From Acidimicrobiaceae bacterium (GTDB lineage: Bacteria > Actinomycetota > Acidimicrobiia > Acidimicrobiales > RAAP-2): 39,957 nucleotides of DNA. The translations under genes were made by a program, and so were the position numbers. The stretch covers positions 1 through 39,957 of the forward strand of contig JAOBWI010000025.1 of NCBI GenBank assembly GCA_025463285.1. Direction: 5' to 3'. The notes beneath the pieces are model-generated. The model ran no database searches and was not told the DNA's origin. It saw only the letters and a program-made list of their open reading frames with translations. How positions within the stretch are numbered: the stretch's first letter is position 1; each line of letters begins with the position of its first letter. This document shows positions 1 to 7,019 of this stretch, piece by piece.

Positions 1-44
1 CCACCTTGAAAGGGTGGTGTCCTAGGCCGCTAGACGATGGGGGC
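1..44 (-). tRNA. tRNA-Glu (anticodon UUC), partial
   Basis: The 5' part of a tRNA read on the minus strand, cut by the left edge of the window. The acceptor arm begins GCCCCCATC at 44, followed by a D-arm with the usual TAGCGGCCTAGGAC pattern and an anticodon stem CCACC/GGTGG around a loop carrying TTC, which reads Glu codons. The variable and T arms lie outside the window. It lies 30 bases downstream of tRNA-Pro on the same strand, so the two are probably co-transcribed. Confidence 0.9.
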
Positions 45-74
45 CTATGTTTCATTCACCTGGTTACTACGTGG

Positions 75-151
75 TGGTCGGGCTGCCGGGATTTGAACCC
101 GGGACCTCTGCGTCCCGAACGCAGCGCGCTACCAAGCTGCGCTACAGCCCG
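75..151 (-). tRNA. tRNA-Pro (anticodon CGG)
   Basis: Complete cloverleaf on the minus strand. The 7-bp acceptor stem pairs CGGGCTG with CAGCCCG and starts with the C1-G72 pair typical of bacterial tRNA-Pro. The anticodon stem CTGCG/CGCAG encloses TTCGGGA, giving anticodon CGG for codon CCG. The T-arm shows GGTTCAAATCC. Discriminator A is at 78, and an encoded CCA follows at 77-75. Confidence 0.95.
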
Positions 152-176
152 CGGCGAGTTCCCTCGCAGCCCGCTA

Positions 177-206
177 AGCCTAGTCGTTGGGTCAAAGAGT
201 CTTCAA
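177..206 (-). promoter_or_regulatory. Candidate promoter for the tRNA-Pro/tRNA-Glu unit
   Basis: On the minus strand a TTGAAG hexamer (206-201) and a TAGGCT hexamer (182-177) are 18 bases apart. They would start transcription near position 170, about 20 bases before the mature 5' end of tRNA-Pro. The site lies just past the stop codon of the CorC-like gene, so the tRNAs can have their own promoter. Judged by eye only. Confidence 0.4.
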
Positions 207-209
207 AGG

Positions 210-1043
210 CTAAATCGACGCGGTGATCTCCGGCTCGGGGGGAGGATGAAACTCGACCACCAGTTCGCTGATGCGTCGTTTCTCTACAGACTGCACGCGG
301 AACGTCCAGTTGCCGAACGTAAACGTCGTTCCCGCCACTGGAATCTCGCCAGCCAAGTCCAGAACGAAACCGGCGATGGTCACGTACTCGCCTTCAGGAA
401 TCTCGAGTCCCAGCTCTTCTTCCACACGATCGACATGCGTCTGCCCATCTACGAGCCAACGATCCTGGCGAATTCGCACGATGGTGGGCTCATCGTCCTC
501 GTCGAACTCGTCGTTAAGGTCTCCCACGAGTTGTTCCAAGATGTCGCGTATTGACACCACTCCTGCGACGCCACCGTGTTCGTCGAGCACCAAGGCGAAG
601 GTTCGATGCTGCCTTCTCATCTCGCCCAGGCTCTCGAGGAGGTCGAAGGTTTCGGGCAACATGAGCGGACGGCGGATCTTTCTAGTGATCTCTTCGGCGC
701 TGGGCAGTGACGCACCGACCTCTCGCTTCACGGGAGAGCTGCGAAAGAGGTCGTTCACATAGAGCACGCCGATCACGTCGTCGAGGTCCTCACTGACAAC
801 CGGGAAGCAGGAGTGTCCCGTGTCGCGTACGGCTTCGGCCGTCGCTTCGGGGGTGACCGGCAGGGTTAGAAAGGTCACATCTACCCGCGGCGTCATGACG
901 TCGCGAAGCTCTAGTTCGCTGAGTTGATCGACCCGCGCGTGAATGGCCGCCGCTTCGGGAGAGCTGGGTCGGGTGTGTTCGTGTCCCGATAGCCGCGCGC
1001 GGAACCGCGCGAGGCCGCTCGGGGGAGGTTTCGCGTCACTCAT
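210..1043 (-). CDS. CorC/HlyC-type CBS-pair protein (transporter-associated)
   Basis: A 277-residue protein of the CorC family, which is linked to magnesium/cobalt efflux and to acidic-phospholipid or ion homeostasis. A disordered N-terminus of about 40 residues precedes a CBS pair: the first repeat starts at the VMTPR motif (residues 49-53), and the second runs over about 120-172 and ends in an acidic linker. The C-terminal CorC/HlyC domain covers about 190-270. There is no DUF21 membrane domain, so this is the soluble CorC form and not the membrane-embedded hemolysin-III-like form. Its ATG overlaps the stop of the upstream receiver gene by 4 bases (ATGA), which implies translational coupling. 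Often this gene sits beside ybeY or era; neither is present here. The family is clear, the transported ion is not. Confidence 0.85.
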   Translation of the reverse strand: MSDAKPPPSGLARFRARLSGHEHTRPSSPEAAAIHARVDQLSELELRDVMTPRVDVTFLTLPVTPEATAEAVRDTGHSCFPVVSEDLDDVIGVLYVNDLFRSSPVKREVGASLPSAEEITRKIRRPLMLPETFDLLESLGEMRRQHRTFALVLDEHGGVAGVVSIRDILEQLVGDLNDEFDEDDEPTIVRIRQDRWLVDGQTHVDRVEEELGLEIPEGEYVTIAGFVLDLAGEIPVAGTTFTFGNWTFRVQSVEKRRISELVVEFHPPPEPEITASI

Positions 1044-1471
1044 TCATGGTCGGTACTGCCGACGCGGACGGTTGCTGGGCGCAACGACTCGTCCTCGTAA
1101 CTCTCGCCTCGCAACAGTGCGCGAACAGCGCTCCGCAGTCGTTGGGGGTCGAGGGGCTTGACCACGAAACCATCGGCGCCAGCTCGGCGCGCGAGAAAGA
1201 CGTCCGGTCGACGATCGAGCAACATGAGAACGGCCACGGAGTCCGCTGCGCCGTAGGACTCAAGGTTTCGCAGCTCCATGGTGATGGCCATGCCGCCCAT
1301 CGCCCCGACCTGAAGGTCGACCACCACGAGGTCAATCTCGCCGCGCGTCACCCGGGCCACGGCCTCGACGCCGCTGGAGGCCTCTTCAATATAGAGATCG
1401 GGGCCGGCGAGCATCGTTTCGAGTTCGCGGCGCAGGGACGCCAGGTCACTGACGAGCAAGACGGTAGCCAT
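1040..1471 (-). CDS. Single-domain response-regulator receiver protein
   Basis: A 143-residue protein consisting of one CheY-like receiver domain (about 1-120) and a short charged tail with no output domain. The phospho-acceptor Asp52 lies in LVVVDLQVG and the conserved Lys105 in VVKP. The acidic pocket is reduced to one Asp (D9, after S8), and the usual Ser/Thr switch position near 84-86 is Leu, so signalling may be atypical. No histidine kinase is encoded nearby. It overlaps the CorC-like gene by 4 bases, so the two are probably one operon. No Shine-Dalgarno sequence precedes the ATG, whereas TTTTCA and TACGCT hexamers 16 bases apart end 7 bases before it. The mRNA may therefore be leaderless. 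Partner and role are unknown. Confidence 0.75.
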   Translation of the reverse strand: MATVLLVSDLASLRRELETMLAGPDLYIEEASSGVEAVARVTRGEIDLVVVDLQVGAMGGMAITMELRNLESYGAADSVAVLMLLDRRPDVFLARRAGADGFVVKPLDPQRLRSAVRALLRGESYEDESLRPATVRVGSTDHE

Positions 1472-1539
1472 GAAAATCAGCGTAGCGGAACGGGGATTCG
1501 TGAAAATTGGCTGGACGTTTCGCCCGCATAAATCTTCTC

Positions 1540-1569
1540 TTGTGTTAGCGACCGTTCCGTGGTTAGTCT
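1540..1569 (+). promoter_or_regulatory. Possible promoter of the whiB-like gene
   Basis: In the 128-base divergent gap between the receiver gene and the WhiB gene, TTGTGT (1540-1545) and TAGTCT (1564-1569) are 18 bases apart on the plus strand. Transcription would start near 1576, leaving a short leader that includes the GGGGAG ribosome site at 1588-1593. Weak match, read by eye. Confidence 0.3.
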
Positions 1570-1599
1570 GCGAGTCGGGGCATGGACGGGGAGTGTGGC

Positions 1600-1848
1600 A
1601 TGGAGGCTACGTCGTTGGATTGGTCGAGTGCCGCAGCCTGTCGGGGCAGCGAAGGCTCGCTTTTTTACTCGGCCGACAGCGCCGAGCGTAAAGAGGATCG
1701 CATTGAGCGCGAACAGTTGGCTAAGCGAATCTGCGCCGGCTGTTTGGTGCGCGACGAGTGTCTTCGCGCCGCGCTGGATCGCCACGAGTCCTACGGGATC
1801 TGGGGCGGCCTCAACGAGTTCGAACGACGAGCGCTAACTCGTGCGTGA
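1600..1848 (+). CDS. WhiB-family iron-sulfur transcription factor
   Basis: An 82-residue protein with the WhiB signature. Four cysteines bind a 4Fe-4S cluster: C14, C45, C48 and C54, in the pattern C-x30-C-x2-C-x5-C. The GIWGG turn (66-70) and a basic C-terminal DNA-binding stretch follow. WhiB proteins are confined to actinobacteria and their phages, and act with sigma factor region 4 as redox- or NO-responsive regulators. I chose the ATG at 1600 because GGGGAG lies 6 bases upstream; the in-frame ATG at 1582 would add six residues but has a poorer ribosome site. The 3' end overlaps the convergent VKOR gene by 15 bases. Which WhiB subclass it belongs to cannot be decided here. Confidence 0.93.
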   Translation: MEATSLDWSSAAACRGSEGSLFYSADSAERKEDRIEREQLAKRICAGCLVRDECLRAALDRHESYGIWGGLNEFERRALTRA

Positions 1849-2304
1849 ACGAGTCCAGCCCAGCTGGGCGGGACTCACCAAGGTCAGTACGATCAGCAGC
1901 GCGAAGGTCGTGATGTGCACTCCGGTGCAGTACAGGCAGATGTTGTTGATGATGATCAACTCGGCGTAGATCAACCACAGCACGAAGCACATCGAGACAA
2001 TGGCCAAGACGAATCGCGCTTCGTGAACACAGCGATGTCGCGAGCGCCAGGCCCAAGGAGAGTTGAGAGCGCTCATCACGACGTAGTTAGCCAGTCCCAA
2101 GATGGCCACCGGTACACCCAAAATCTGCGACTGGGCCGAGGTCGTGACCGCGGCGCAGTTGATGAACCCGCGGCCCGTGCACACGAGCGCTTGAGGTTCG
2201 AAGTGCGTGATGGTGAGGTATGTCGATAGAGCCAGTCCAATCAGGCTCAGGACGAATGTCGTCGCTACCGCCCAGTGCGGAACGCGAAGTTCCGACTCGC
2301 TCAC
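1834..2304 (-). CDS. Vitamin K epoxide reductase (VKOR) family protein
   Basis: A 156-residue integral membrane protein with about four helices. The VKOR residues are all visible: the loop cysteines C42 and C50, the [12 protein letters not shown] segment around 60-70, and the active-site CLYC at 123-126 before the last helix. Bacterial VKOR homologues reoxidise a DsbA-like thiol oxidase and pass electrons to quinone, replacing DsbB in actinobacteria. The upstream gene encodes a membrane-anchored thioredoxin-like protein and overlaps this start by 4 bases, so the two very likely form a disulfide-bond-forming pair. The gene converges on and overlaps the WhiB gene. Confidence 0.9.
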   Translation of the reverse strand: MSESELRVPHWAVATTFVLSLIGLALSTYLTITHFEPQALVCTGRGFINCAAVTTSAQSQILGVPVAILGLANYVVMSALNSPWAWRSRHRCVHEARFVLAIVSMCFVLWLIYAELIIINNICLYCTGVHITTFALLIVLTLVSPAQLGWTRSRTS

Positions 2305-3251
2305 TTAATGCCCATCGCCTTTGCTGCGCTCTGGACGCCCGAACTCATGCACACGTCGCCGGGCTGATTCTTCGTCAGTTTGCACAGGGCGGCGGTCTGG
2401 TAGTTGGCCGAAGTGATGATGGCGGCCGTGATGGGACTAGAGGCGTTGCTGAGAGCGCCCGCGATCTCGTTGCGCGTGGAACCCGTGAGAGTCGACGGTG
2501 AGTAACTGGCTCCGGCCACCAGATACTGATTCCCGTAGTCAAGGAACGGGATCGACTCGGCTTCGGCGGTGGTCAGCCCCTTGATGTACTTGGGTTGGTC
2601 GTACTTGGCCAACAACGCGAGTTGCGCGGAGGACGGCTTTTGCAGTGTCGCGTAGTACGTGCCCGCCTTGTCGAGGTAGTTGGTGTACTCCTCCACGGTC
2701 TGAAAGGCCAGATACTTGGACTTGTACTTGGCCTTAACGAACGTAAACGTGGGCGTGTTGGGATAAACGTCGCCGGAGTAGCTCGACATATTCCCGAGAC
2801 CACTCCAGGTGCCAAAGCGGCTCAGCGCGATGATGGTGGGCCAACGCTGGGCGGCGCAGTACGGACAGTACTCGGCGCCCATGTAGAGGATTTCGGGAAC
2901 TTTTGCGCCGGAGGAGTTGGCCGCTAGGAGCGCCGGTTGCTTCGTGACGGCTTGGGGTGGAGTGACGCCGGCGATCGGTGAGGTAATGCCGATCGTGTTG
3001 AAGACGGACGCGGGGATCGTCGTCAACTCGGTCATGACCGCGGGGCTCACCGGTTGGAAACTCGACGCCGCGGGCGTCTTCGCCGGACCACCGCTCGCCA
3101 CCTTGATGATGACCAGGGCCGCGACGACCACGATGACCAGTCCCACCGCCATCCACGTGAAGAGTCCGGCCGGTCGTCCGCCTTTGGCGGGAGCTCTGTT
3201 AGGTGCCTTGGTGGGCGCGGGACGCCGCTTGGCTGCCGAGGTTTTGGCCAC
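2301..3251 (-). CDS. DUF929-type membrane-anchored thioredoxin-like protein
   Basis: A 316-residue protein. A basic, proline/alanine-rich cytoplasmic N-terminus (1-30) leads into one membrane helix (about 33-50), then an extracytoplasmic domain resembling DUF929. A CPYC redox motif is at 129-132 within MGAEYCPYC, and two further cysteines lie near the C-terminus (LCKLT and DVCMS). The CPYC motif, the membrane anchor and the 4-base overlap with VKOR suggest a DsbA-like oxidant of secreted proteins. That role is inferred, since DUF929 has no firm biochemical assignment that I know of. The GTG start is supported by AAAGGAG five bases upstream. Confidence 0.82.
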   Translation of the reverse strand: MAKTSAAKRRPAPTKAPNRAPAKGGRPAGLFTWMAVGLVIVVVAALVIIKVASGGPAKTPAASSFQPVSPAVMTELTTIPASVFNTIGITSPIAGVTPPQAVTKQPALLAANSSGAKVPEILYMGAEYCPYCAAQRWPTIIALSRFGTWSGLGNMSSYSGDVYPNTPTFTFVKAKYKSKYLAFQTVEEYTNYLDKAGTYYATLQKPSSAQLALLAKYDQPKYIKGLTTAEAESIPFLDYGNQYLVAGASYSPSTLTGSTRNEIAGALSNASSPITAAIITSANYQTAALCKLTKNQPGDVCMSSGVQSAAKAMGIK

Positions 3252-3338
3252 GGTGCTCCTTTATCTGTTCGACCAACAAACTTAGTGGACGCGTGGTGAG
3301 CGAACCATAGAGGGTGCGGACTCGGTAAGTTGGCCTTC

Positions 3339-4136
3339 ATGGTCGAAACGCTGATACCACGGCCCGCGGCAACCGTGATGACGATTCGCGATCGACCAAA
3401 TGGTTACGAGATTCTTATGCTCCGCAGAAACTCAAGAAGCGATTTCCTCGGCGGAGCGCACGTCTTTCCCGGTGGTGCGCTCGACGCTGCCGACGCTGAG
3501 GCGAATGGTCGGGTCTATGGCCTCGACGAGGCGGAGGCCTCGCGACGTGTTCAGGTGGAGCGTGGCGGGCTCGCCTTCTACGTGGCCTGTCTACGCGAGC
3601 TCTTCGAAGAGGCCGGTCTGTTGATCGCGTGCGACGAGAACGGCAGTCCCGTGAGCTTCGCCGACGTTGACGACGCCCAGAGGATGGCGGTCCATCGCCG
3701 AGCGATCAACGCGGGGCAGTTGGACTTTCTCACCATGATGAAGAGCGAAGATCTGCTTCTCGATCTTCGAGGACTGGAGTACATCGCGCACTGGATCACC
3801 CCGGTTGGGCGATCTCGGCGCTACGACACCCGTTTCTTTGTGGCGCTCGCCCCGAGTGATCAACGCGCAACCCACGACGCGCGCGAAACGGTGGCCGACG
3901 AGTGGATTCGACCGGTCGACGCCCTCGCCGCTTACCAGCGAGGGGAGTTTGACATGGTCACCCCCAATATTCGTAACCTTCAGGCCGTGGCGGGCTTGGC
4001 CCGAGCGGAGGATGTATTGAGCTACGCCCGTTCTCTAGAAGCGATTCCCTGCGTACGGCCCACGGTTGTCGATCGTGACGGGGTCCTCGTCGTGGGGGCC
4101 CCCGGTGGTGGGGGAGGTGGCGAACGCCCCTTGTAA
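3339..4136 (+). CDS. Nudix hydrolase, NUDT19/CoA-diphosphatase-like
   Basis: A 265-residue Nudix protein. The Nudix box is split: FPGG (43-46) is separated from the catalytic RELFEEAG helix (86-93) by an insertion of roughly 35 residues. A similar insertion is known in NUDT19-type proteins, which cleave CoA and acyl-CoA. Substrate here is therefore plausibly a CoA-like diphosphate, but this is not provable from sequence. The protein ends in a glycine-rich tail with six consecutive Gly. I prefer the ATG at 3339; a TTG nine bases earlier is also in frame. The gene is followed after 80 bases by the Fe-S carrier gene on the same strand. Confidence 0.82.
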   Translation: MVETLIPRPAATVMTIRDRPNGYEILMLRRNSRSDFLGGAHVFPGGALDAADAEANGRVYGLDEAEASRRVQVERGGLAFYVACLRELFEEAGLLIACDENGSPVSFADVDDAQRMAVHRRAINAGQLDFLTMMKSEDLLLDLRGLEYIAHWITPVGRSRRYDTRFFVALAPSDQRATHDARETVADEWIRPVDALAAYQRGEFDMVTPNIRNLQAVAGLARAEDVLSYARSLEAIPCVRPTVVDRDGVLVVGAPGGGGGGERPL

Positions 4137-4216
4137 CCCAGCTCGGGGCCAGGGTGTTCATTGGAGAGATCCTTCGCTACCATGGAAGTACGGATTCCCA
4201 AAGGAGCTGCCTCGAG

Positions 4217-4582
4217 ATGACCACCACCAACGTGAACTTGACCGCGAAGGTCGCCGAACCCATCACGCTGACCGCGGGCGCGGTGACCAAGGTCGCGGAG
4301 TTGATTGCCGCCGCGGGCGCCGACGAGCCCTTAGCCCTACGCGTGGCGGTCAAGTCGGGCGGTTGCTCGGGTTTTAACTACGACATGTACTTCGACTCCG
4401 AGTTCGCCGACGACGACGTCGTGAACTCCTTCGGCGAGGTCAAAGTGGTGGTCGACCCGGCGAGCGCGGAACTACTGAACGGCTCGACGCTGGACTTCAC
4501 CGACGCACTACAGGGGGCGGGATTTCACATCACCAACCCCAACGCGACGCGCACTTGCGGTTGCGGCAACTCCTTTAGCTGA
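4217..4582 (+). CDS. erpA: A-type iron-sulfur carrier protein (ErpA/IscA/HesB family)
   Basis: A 121-residue A-type Fe-S carrier that accepts or delivers 2Fe-2S/4Fe-4S clusters to target enzymes. The three ligand cysteines are C50 (in SGGCSG) and C114 and C116 (in TCGCG). An upstream in-frame ATG at 4154 exists, but AAAGGAG ten bases before 4217 decides for the internal start; the family core begins there. No other suf/isc genes are in the window, typical of stand-alone ErpA in actinobacteria. A RidA gene follows after 5 bases. Confidence 0.93.
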   Translation: MTTTNVNLTAKVAEPITLTAGAVTKVAELIAAAGADEPLALRVAVKSGGCSGFNYDMYFDSEFADDDVVNSFGEVKVVVDPASAELLNGSTLDFTDALQGAGFHITNPNATRTCGCGNSFS

Positions 4583-4587
4583 GTCAC

Positions 4588-4944
4588 GTGGCTCCCGCTC
4601 GTTTCTACTCACCGTGGCGCCGCGCGGGCGATTTCATCATCGTGTCCGGGCAACTAGGACTTCTCCCCGAGACCGCAGAACTGGTGGAGGGCGGCGCAGC
4701 TGCTGAGTTGCGACAAGCGCTAGTGAACGCGACCTCCGTTCTGGCCGAGGCGGGCGCTACTTTGGCCGACGTGGTCAAAGCCACACTGTTCATCGAGGAC
4801 ATGAACGAGTTTTCGGCGTGTAACGATGTGTGGCTCGCGGCTTTCAGGGAGCCACTTCCGACGAGGAGTACTGTCGCGGTGGCTGATCTACCGCGCGAGG
4901 CGCACGCCGAGGTGGAGTTCTGGGCTTACCTGCCCGAGAGCTAG
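4588..4944 (+). CDS. ridA: RidA family enamine/imine deaminase
   Basis: A 118-residue YjgF/YER057c/UK114 (RidA) protein. RidA trimers hydrolyse reactive enamines and imines such as 2-aminoacrylate released by PLP enzymes. The catalytic Arg (R93 in PTRSTV) and the supporting Glu (E110 in VEFWAYLPE) are both present, so it should be an active deaminase. The GTG start lies 5 bases after erpA, and the two are probably one operon. Its stop shares the tetranucleotide CTAG (4941-4944) with the stop of the convergent GlnR-like gene, leaving no room for a terminator between them. Confidence 0.88.
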   Translation: MAPARFYSPWRRAGDFIIVSGQLGLLPETAELVEGGAAAELRQALVNATSVLAEAGATLADVVKATLFIEDMNEFSACNDVWLAAFREPLPTRSTVAVADLPREAHAEVEFWAYLPES

Positions 4945-5636
4945 TCGCTGAACTCGGTCTGGTTGCCGAATTTGTACCCCACCGAACGCACCGTCTGAAT
5001 CAAGTGCGCGTACTCCTCGCCCAACTTCGCTCGCAAGCGACGAACGTGTACGTCAACGGTGCGGGCCCCGCCGTAGTACTCATAGCCCCAGACTCGTGAG
5101 AGCAGCGTGGCGCGGGTAAAGACCCGGTGAGGGTTGGTCGCCAAGAATCGCAGCAACTCGTACTCCATGTACGTGAGGTCCATGACTCGCCCGGCGATGG
5201 AGGCCTGATAGGTCTCTAGGTTCATGGAGAGTTCGGCGTGCTCCACGCGCGGCGCCACGCTGTCGTTGCCGGCTCGGCGAAGTCGATGACGTAGTCGCGT
5301 GGCCAGTTCGCTCACGTCGTAGGGCCCGACTACGAAGTCGTCGAAGAGATCTTCGCGAAAGGTGAGATCGTCCAGTTGGTAGTGGTCGAGCAGCAAAATG
5401 ATCGGTCCGACCCCTCGTTCTCGCTGGCGGAGCTGTCGACAGAGGCTCATGGCGTCACTGAAGGGAAGGGCCGCGGCGTTGATTAGCGCGCCAGCGAAGC
5501 CGTCGGTCGGCTCTAAGGCCGCAATCTCGTTCAGGCGCCCCGAGGCGGCGATGGCCGGCGTCACCCCGGTGACGTCGAAGGCCTTACGCACGGGCCCTTC
5601 GCACGAGGGAACGCAGAGAACGACGTCGATACTCAC
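4941..5636 (-). CDS. GlnR-like atypical OmpR-family response regulator
   Basis: A 231-residue two-domain protein with a receiver (about 1-120) and an OmpR/PhoB winged helix (about 130-228), the latter ending RTVDVHVRRLRAKL and VRSVGYKF. The receiver is degenerate: the phospho-Asp site is Asn (near N53 in ALINAAALP) and the conserved Lys is Gly (near G104 in FVVGPYD). It should not work by canonical phosphorylation. Actinobacterial GlnR is exactly such an orphan atypical regulator, controlling glnA, glnII and amtB. The 4-base overlap with the upstream glutamine synthetase gene supports a GlnR-like role. It could instead be another orphan OmpR regulator; the assignment rests on context and architecture. 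Confidence 0.75.
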   Translation of the reverse strand: MSIDVVLCVPSCEGPVRKAFDVTGVTPAIAASGRLNEIAALEPTDGFAGALINAAALPFSDAMSLCRQLRQRERGVGPIILLLDHYQLDDLTFREDLFDDFVVGPYDVSELATRLRHRLRRAGNDSVAPRVEHAELSMNLETYQASIAGRVMDLTYMEYELLRFLATNPHRVFTRATLLSRVWGYEYYGGARTVDVHVRRLRAKLGEEYAHLIQTVRSVGYKFGNQTEFSD

Positions 5637-6931
5637 AGCAACGGGAGATATCTCTCTAGCTCGAACGGTGTGACCTGCTCACGGTAGGAGTCCCACTCGG
5701 CGCGCTTATTGCGAAGGAACCACTCGACCAGGTGGCTACCCAGCGTCTCGTGCATCAACGCGGACTTCTCCATCAGATTCAAGGCTTCGGCCAGTGACTG
5801 GGGTAGGGGCGCGGTGCGCTTTCCCTCCTTGGGCAGCTCGTAATTGCCGGTGACCCCACGCAGTCCCGCCGCCAAGATGACCGCGAACGCTAGGTAGGGG
5901 TTGGCCGCCGAGTCGGGCGAACGGTACTCAATTCGAGTCGAGTCAATGCGTCCTGGCTTCACCGAGGGAACCCGCACCAGGGCGCCCGCGTCGTAACGCG
6001 CCCACTCGGACCCGGTCGGCGCTTCGGAACCCGGTACCAGGCGTTTGTAGGAGTTGACCCACTGGTTGGTGATGGCCGTGATCTCCGGCGCGTGTTTCAC
6101 CAGTCCGGCGATGAACTTCGCGGCTAGGTCACTCAGTCCATAGGTGTGCTCGCCGATGAAGGCGTTCTTGTCGTCGCGCCAGAGCGAGAGGTGGGTGTGC
6201 ATGCCCGACCCCTGGACTCCGACTAGTGGCTTGGGCATGAAGCTGGCCGCCACGCCGTACTGACGGGCCAGCTCCTTTACCACGTGGCGTAGTGACATGA
6301 CCGTGTCGGCCATGGTCAGGGCGTCGGTGTAGCGCAGGTCGATCTCGTGTTGGCCGGGGGCGTCCTCGTGTTGGGCGTGCTCGACGCCGATGCCCATCTC
6401 TTCCAGAGTGAGTACGGTGTGGCGGCGCAACTGGCTGGCCGTGTCGTCGGGCAGAAGGTCGAAGTAGCTGCCTCGGTCAATCGGCACCGGACCGGTCGAG
6501 GGGTCGAGGTCGTTGAAGTAGAAGAACTCCATCTCGGGGGCCACGAAGAAGGTGTACCCCTGAGCGCGGGCGTTGTCGAGCACGCGGCGCAACTGTTGAC
6601 GTGGACAGCCGTCAAAAGCGGTCCCGTCAATGTTGACGATGTCACAGAAGACTCGCGCCACGCCCTCGCCCGGTTCGTACCACGGCAGAAGCTGAAAGGT
6701 GGTGAGGTCGGGACGGGCCAAGAGGTCGGACTCGGTGGTGCGCGAGAAGCCGTCGATGGCGCTGCCGTCAAAGGTCATCCCCTGGTCGAGGGCGTCCTCT
6801 AACTCGGCCGGGGTGACGTGAAAGGCCTTGTGGCGGCCGAGGACGTCGGTGAACCAGAGTTGTACGAAGCGCACGCCGCGTTCTTCCACGGTTCGCAGCA
6901 CGTACTGGGCCTGGCTTTTCATGTGGGACAT
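5633..6931 (-). CDS. glnA: Glutamine synthetase type I (GSI-alpha/GlnA2-like)
   Basis: A 432-residue GSI that makes glutamine from glutamate, ammonia and ATP. Signatures visible are FDGSAIDGF (54-62), the metal site APEMEFF (131-137), QHEIDLR (194-200) and the ATP-binding MPKPLVGVQGSGMH segment (232-245). The C-terminal loop that carries the adenylylated Tyr in GSI-beta enzymes reads YELPKEGKRTAPLP, with no such site. The enzyme should therefore escape GlnE control. It resembles the GlnA2 class of mycobacteria. A strong AGAAGGTGA ribosome site precedes the ATG. It shares an ATGA overlap with the GlnR-like gene downstream and is separated from the type II synthetase by a terminator. Confidence 0.92.
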   Translation of the reverse strand: MSHMKSQAQYVLRTVEERGVRFVQLWFTDVLGRHKAFHVTPAELEDALDQGMTFDGSAIDGFSRTTESDLLARPDLTTFQLLPWYEPGEGVARVFCDIVNIDGTAFDGCPRQQLRRVLDNARAQGYTFFVAPEMEFFYFNDLDPSTGPVPIDRGSYFDLLPDDTASQLRRHTVLTLEEMGIGVEHAQHEDAPGQHEIDLRYTDALTMADTVMSLRHVVKELARQYGVAASFMPKPLVGVQGSGMHTHLSLWRDDKNAFIGEHTYGLSDLAAKFIAGLVKHAPEITAITNQWVNSYKRLVPGSEAPTGSEWARYDAGALVRVPSVKPGRIDSTRIEYRSPDSAANPYLAFAVILAAGLRGVTGNYELPKEGKRTAPLPQSLAEALNLMEKSALMHETLGSHLVEWFLRNKRAEWDSYREQVTPFELERYLPLL

Positions 6932-6973
6932 TCTCTCACCTTCTCTCTGGGATGGCGATTCGAGCCAAACTCA

Positions 6974-7004
6974 AGAAGCCCGCCGCTGTTAGCGGCGGGC
7001 TTCT
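6974..7004 (-). terminator. Strong hairpin terminator after the GSII gene
   Basis: A perfect 14-bp inverted repeat (6974-6987 with 6991-7004) with a 3-base loop. The stem is very GC-rich and is followed on the minus strand by a modest T-rich stretch (TTGAGTTTGG). It sits 16 bases after the GSII stop and 43 bases before the GSI start, so it should end the GSII transcript and insulate the two synthetase genes. GSI would then need its own promoter or limited read-through. Confidence 0.8.
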
Positions 7005-7019
7005 CTTAATTGGGAGGGA

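Noticed and set aside
6..554. A 182-codon open frame on the plus strand at the left end
   Set aside because: It runs through both tRNA genes and antisense to the CorC-like gene; no family features.
3330..3338. TTG start three codons upstream for the Nudix gene
   Set aside because: The ATG at 3339 gives a normal family N-terminus; the TTG adds nothing conserved and has no better ribosome site.
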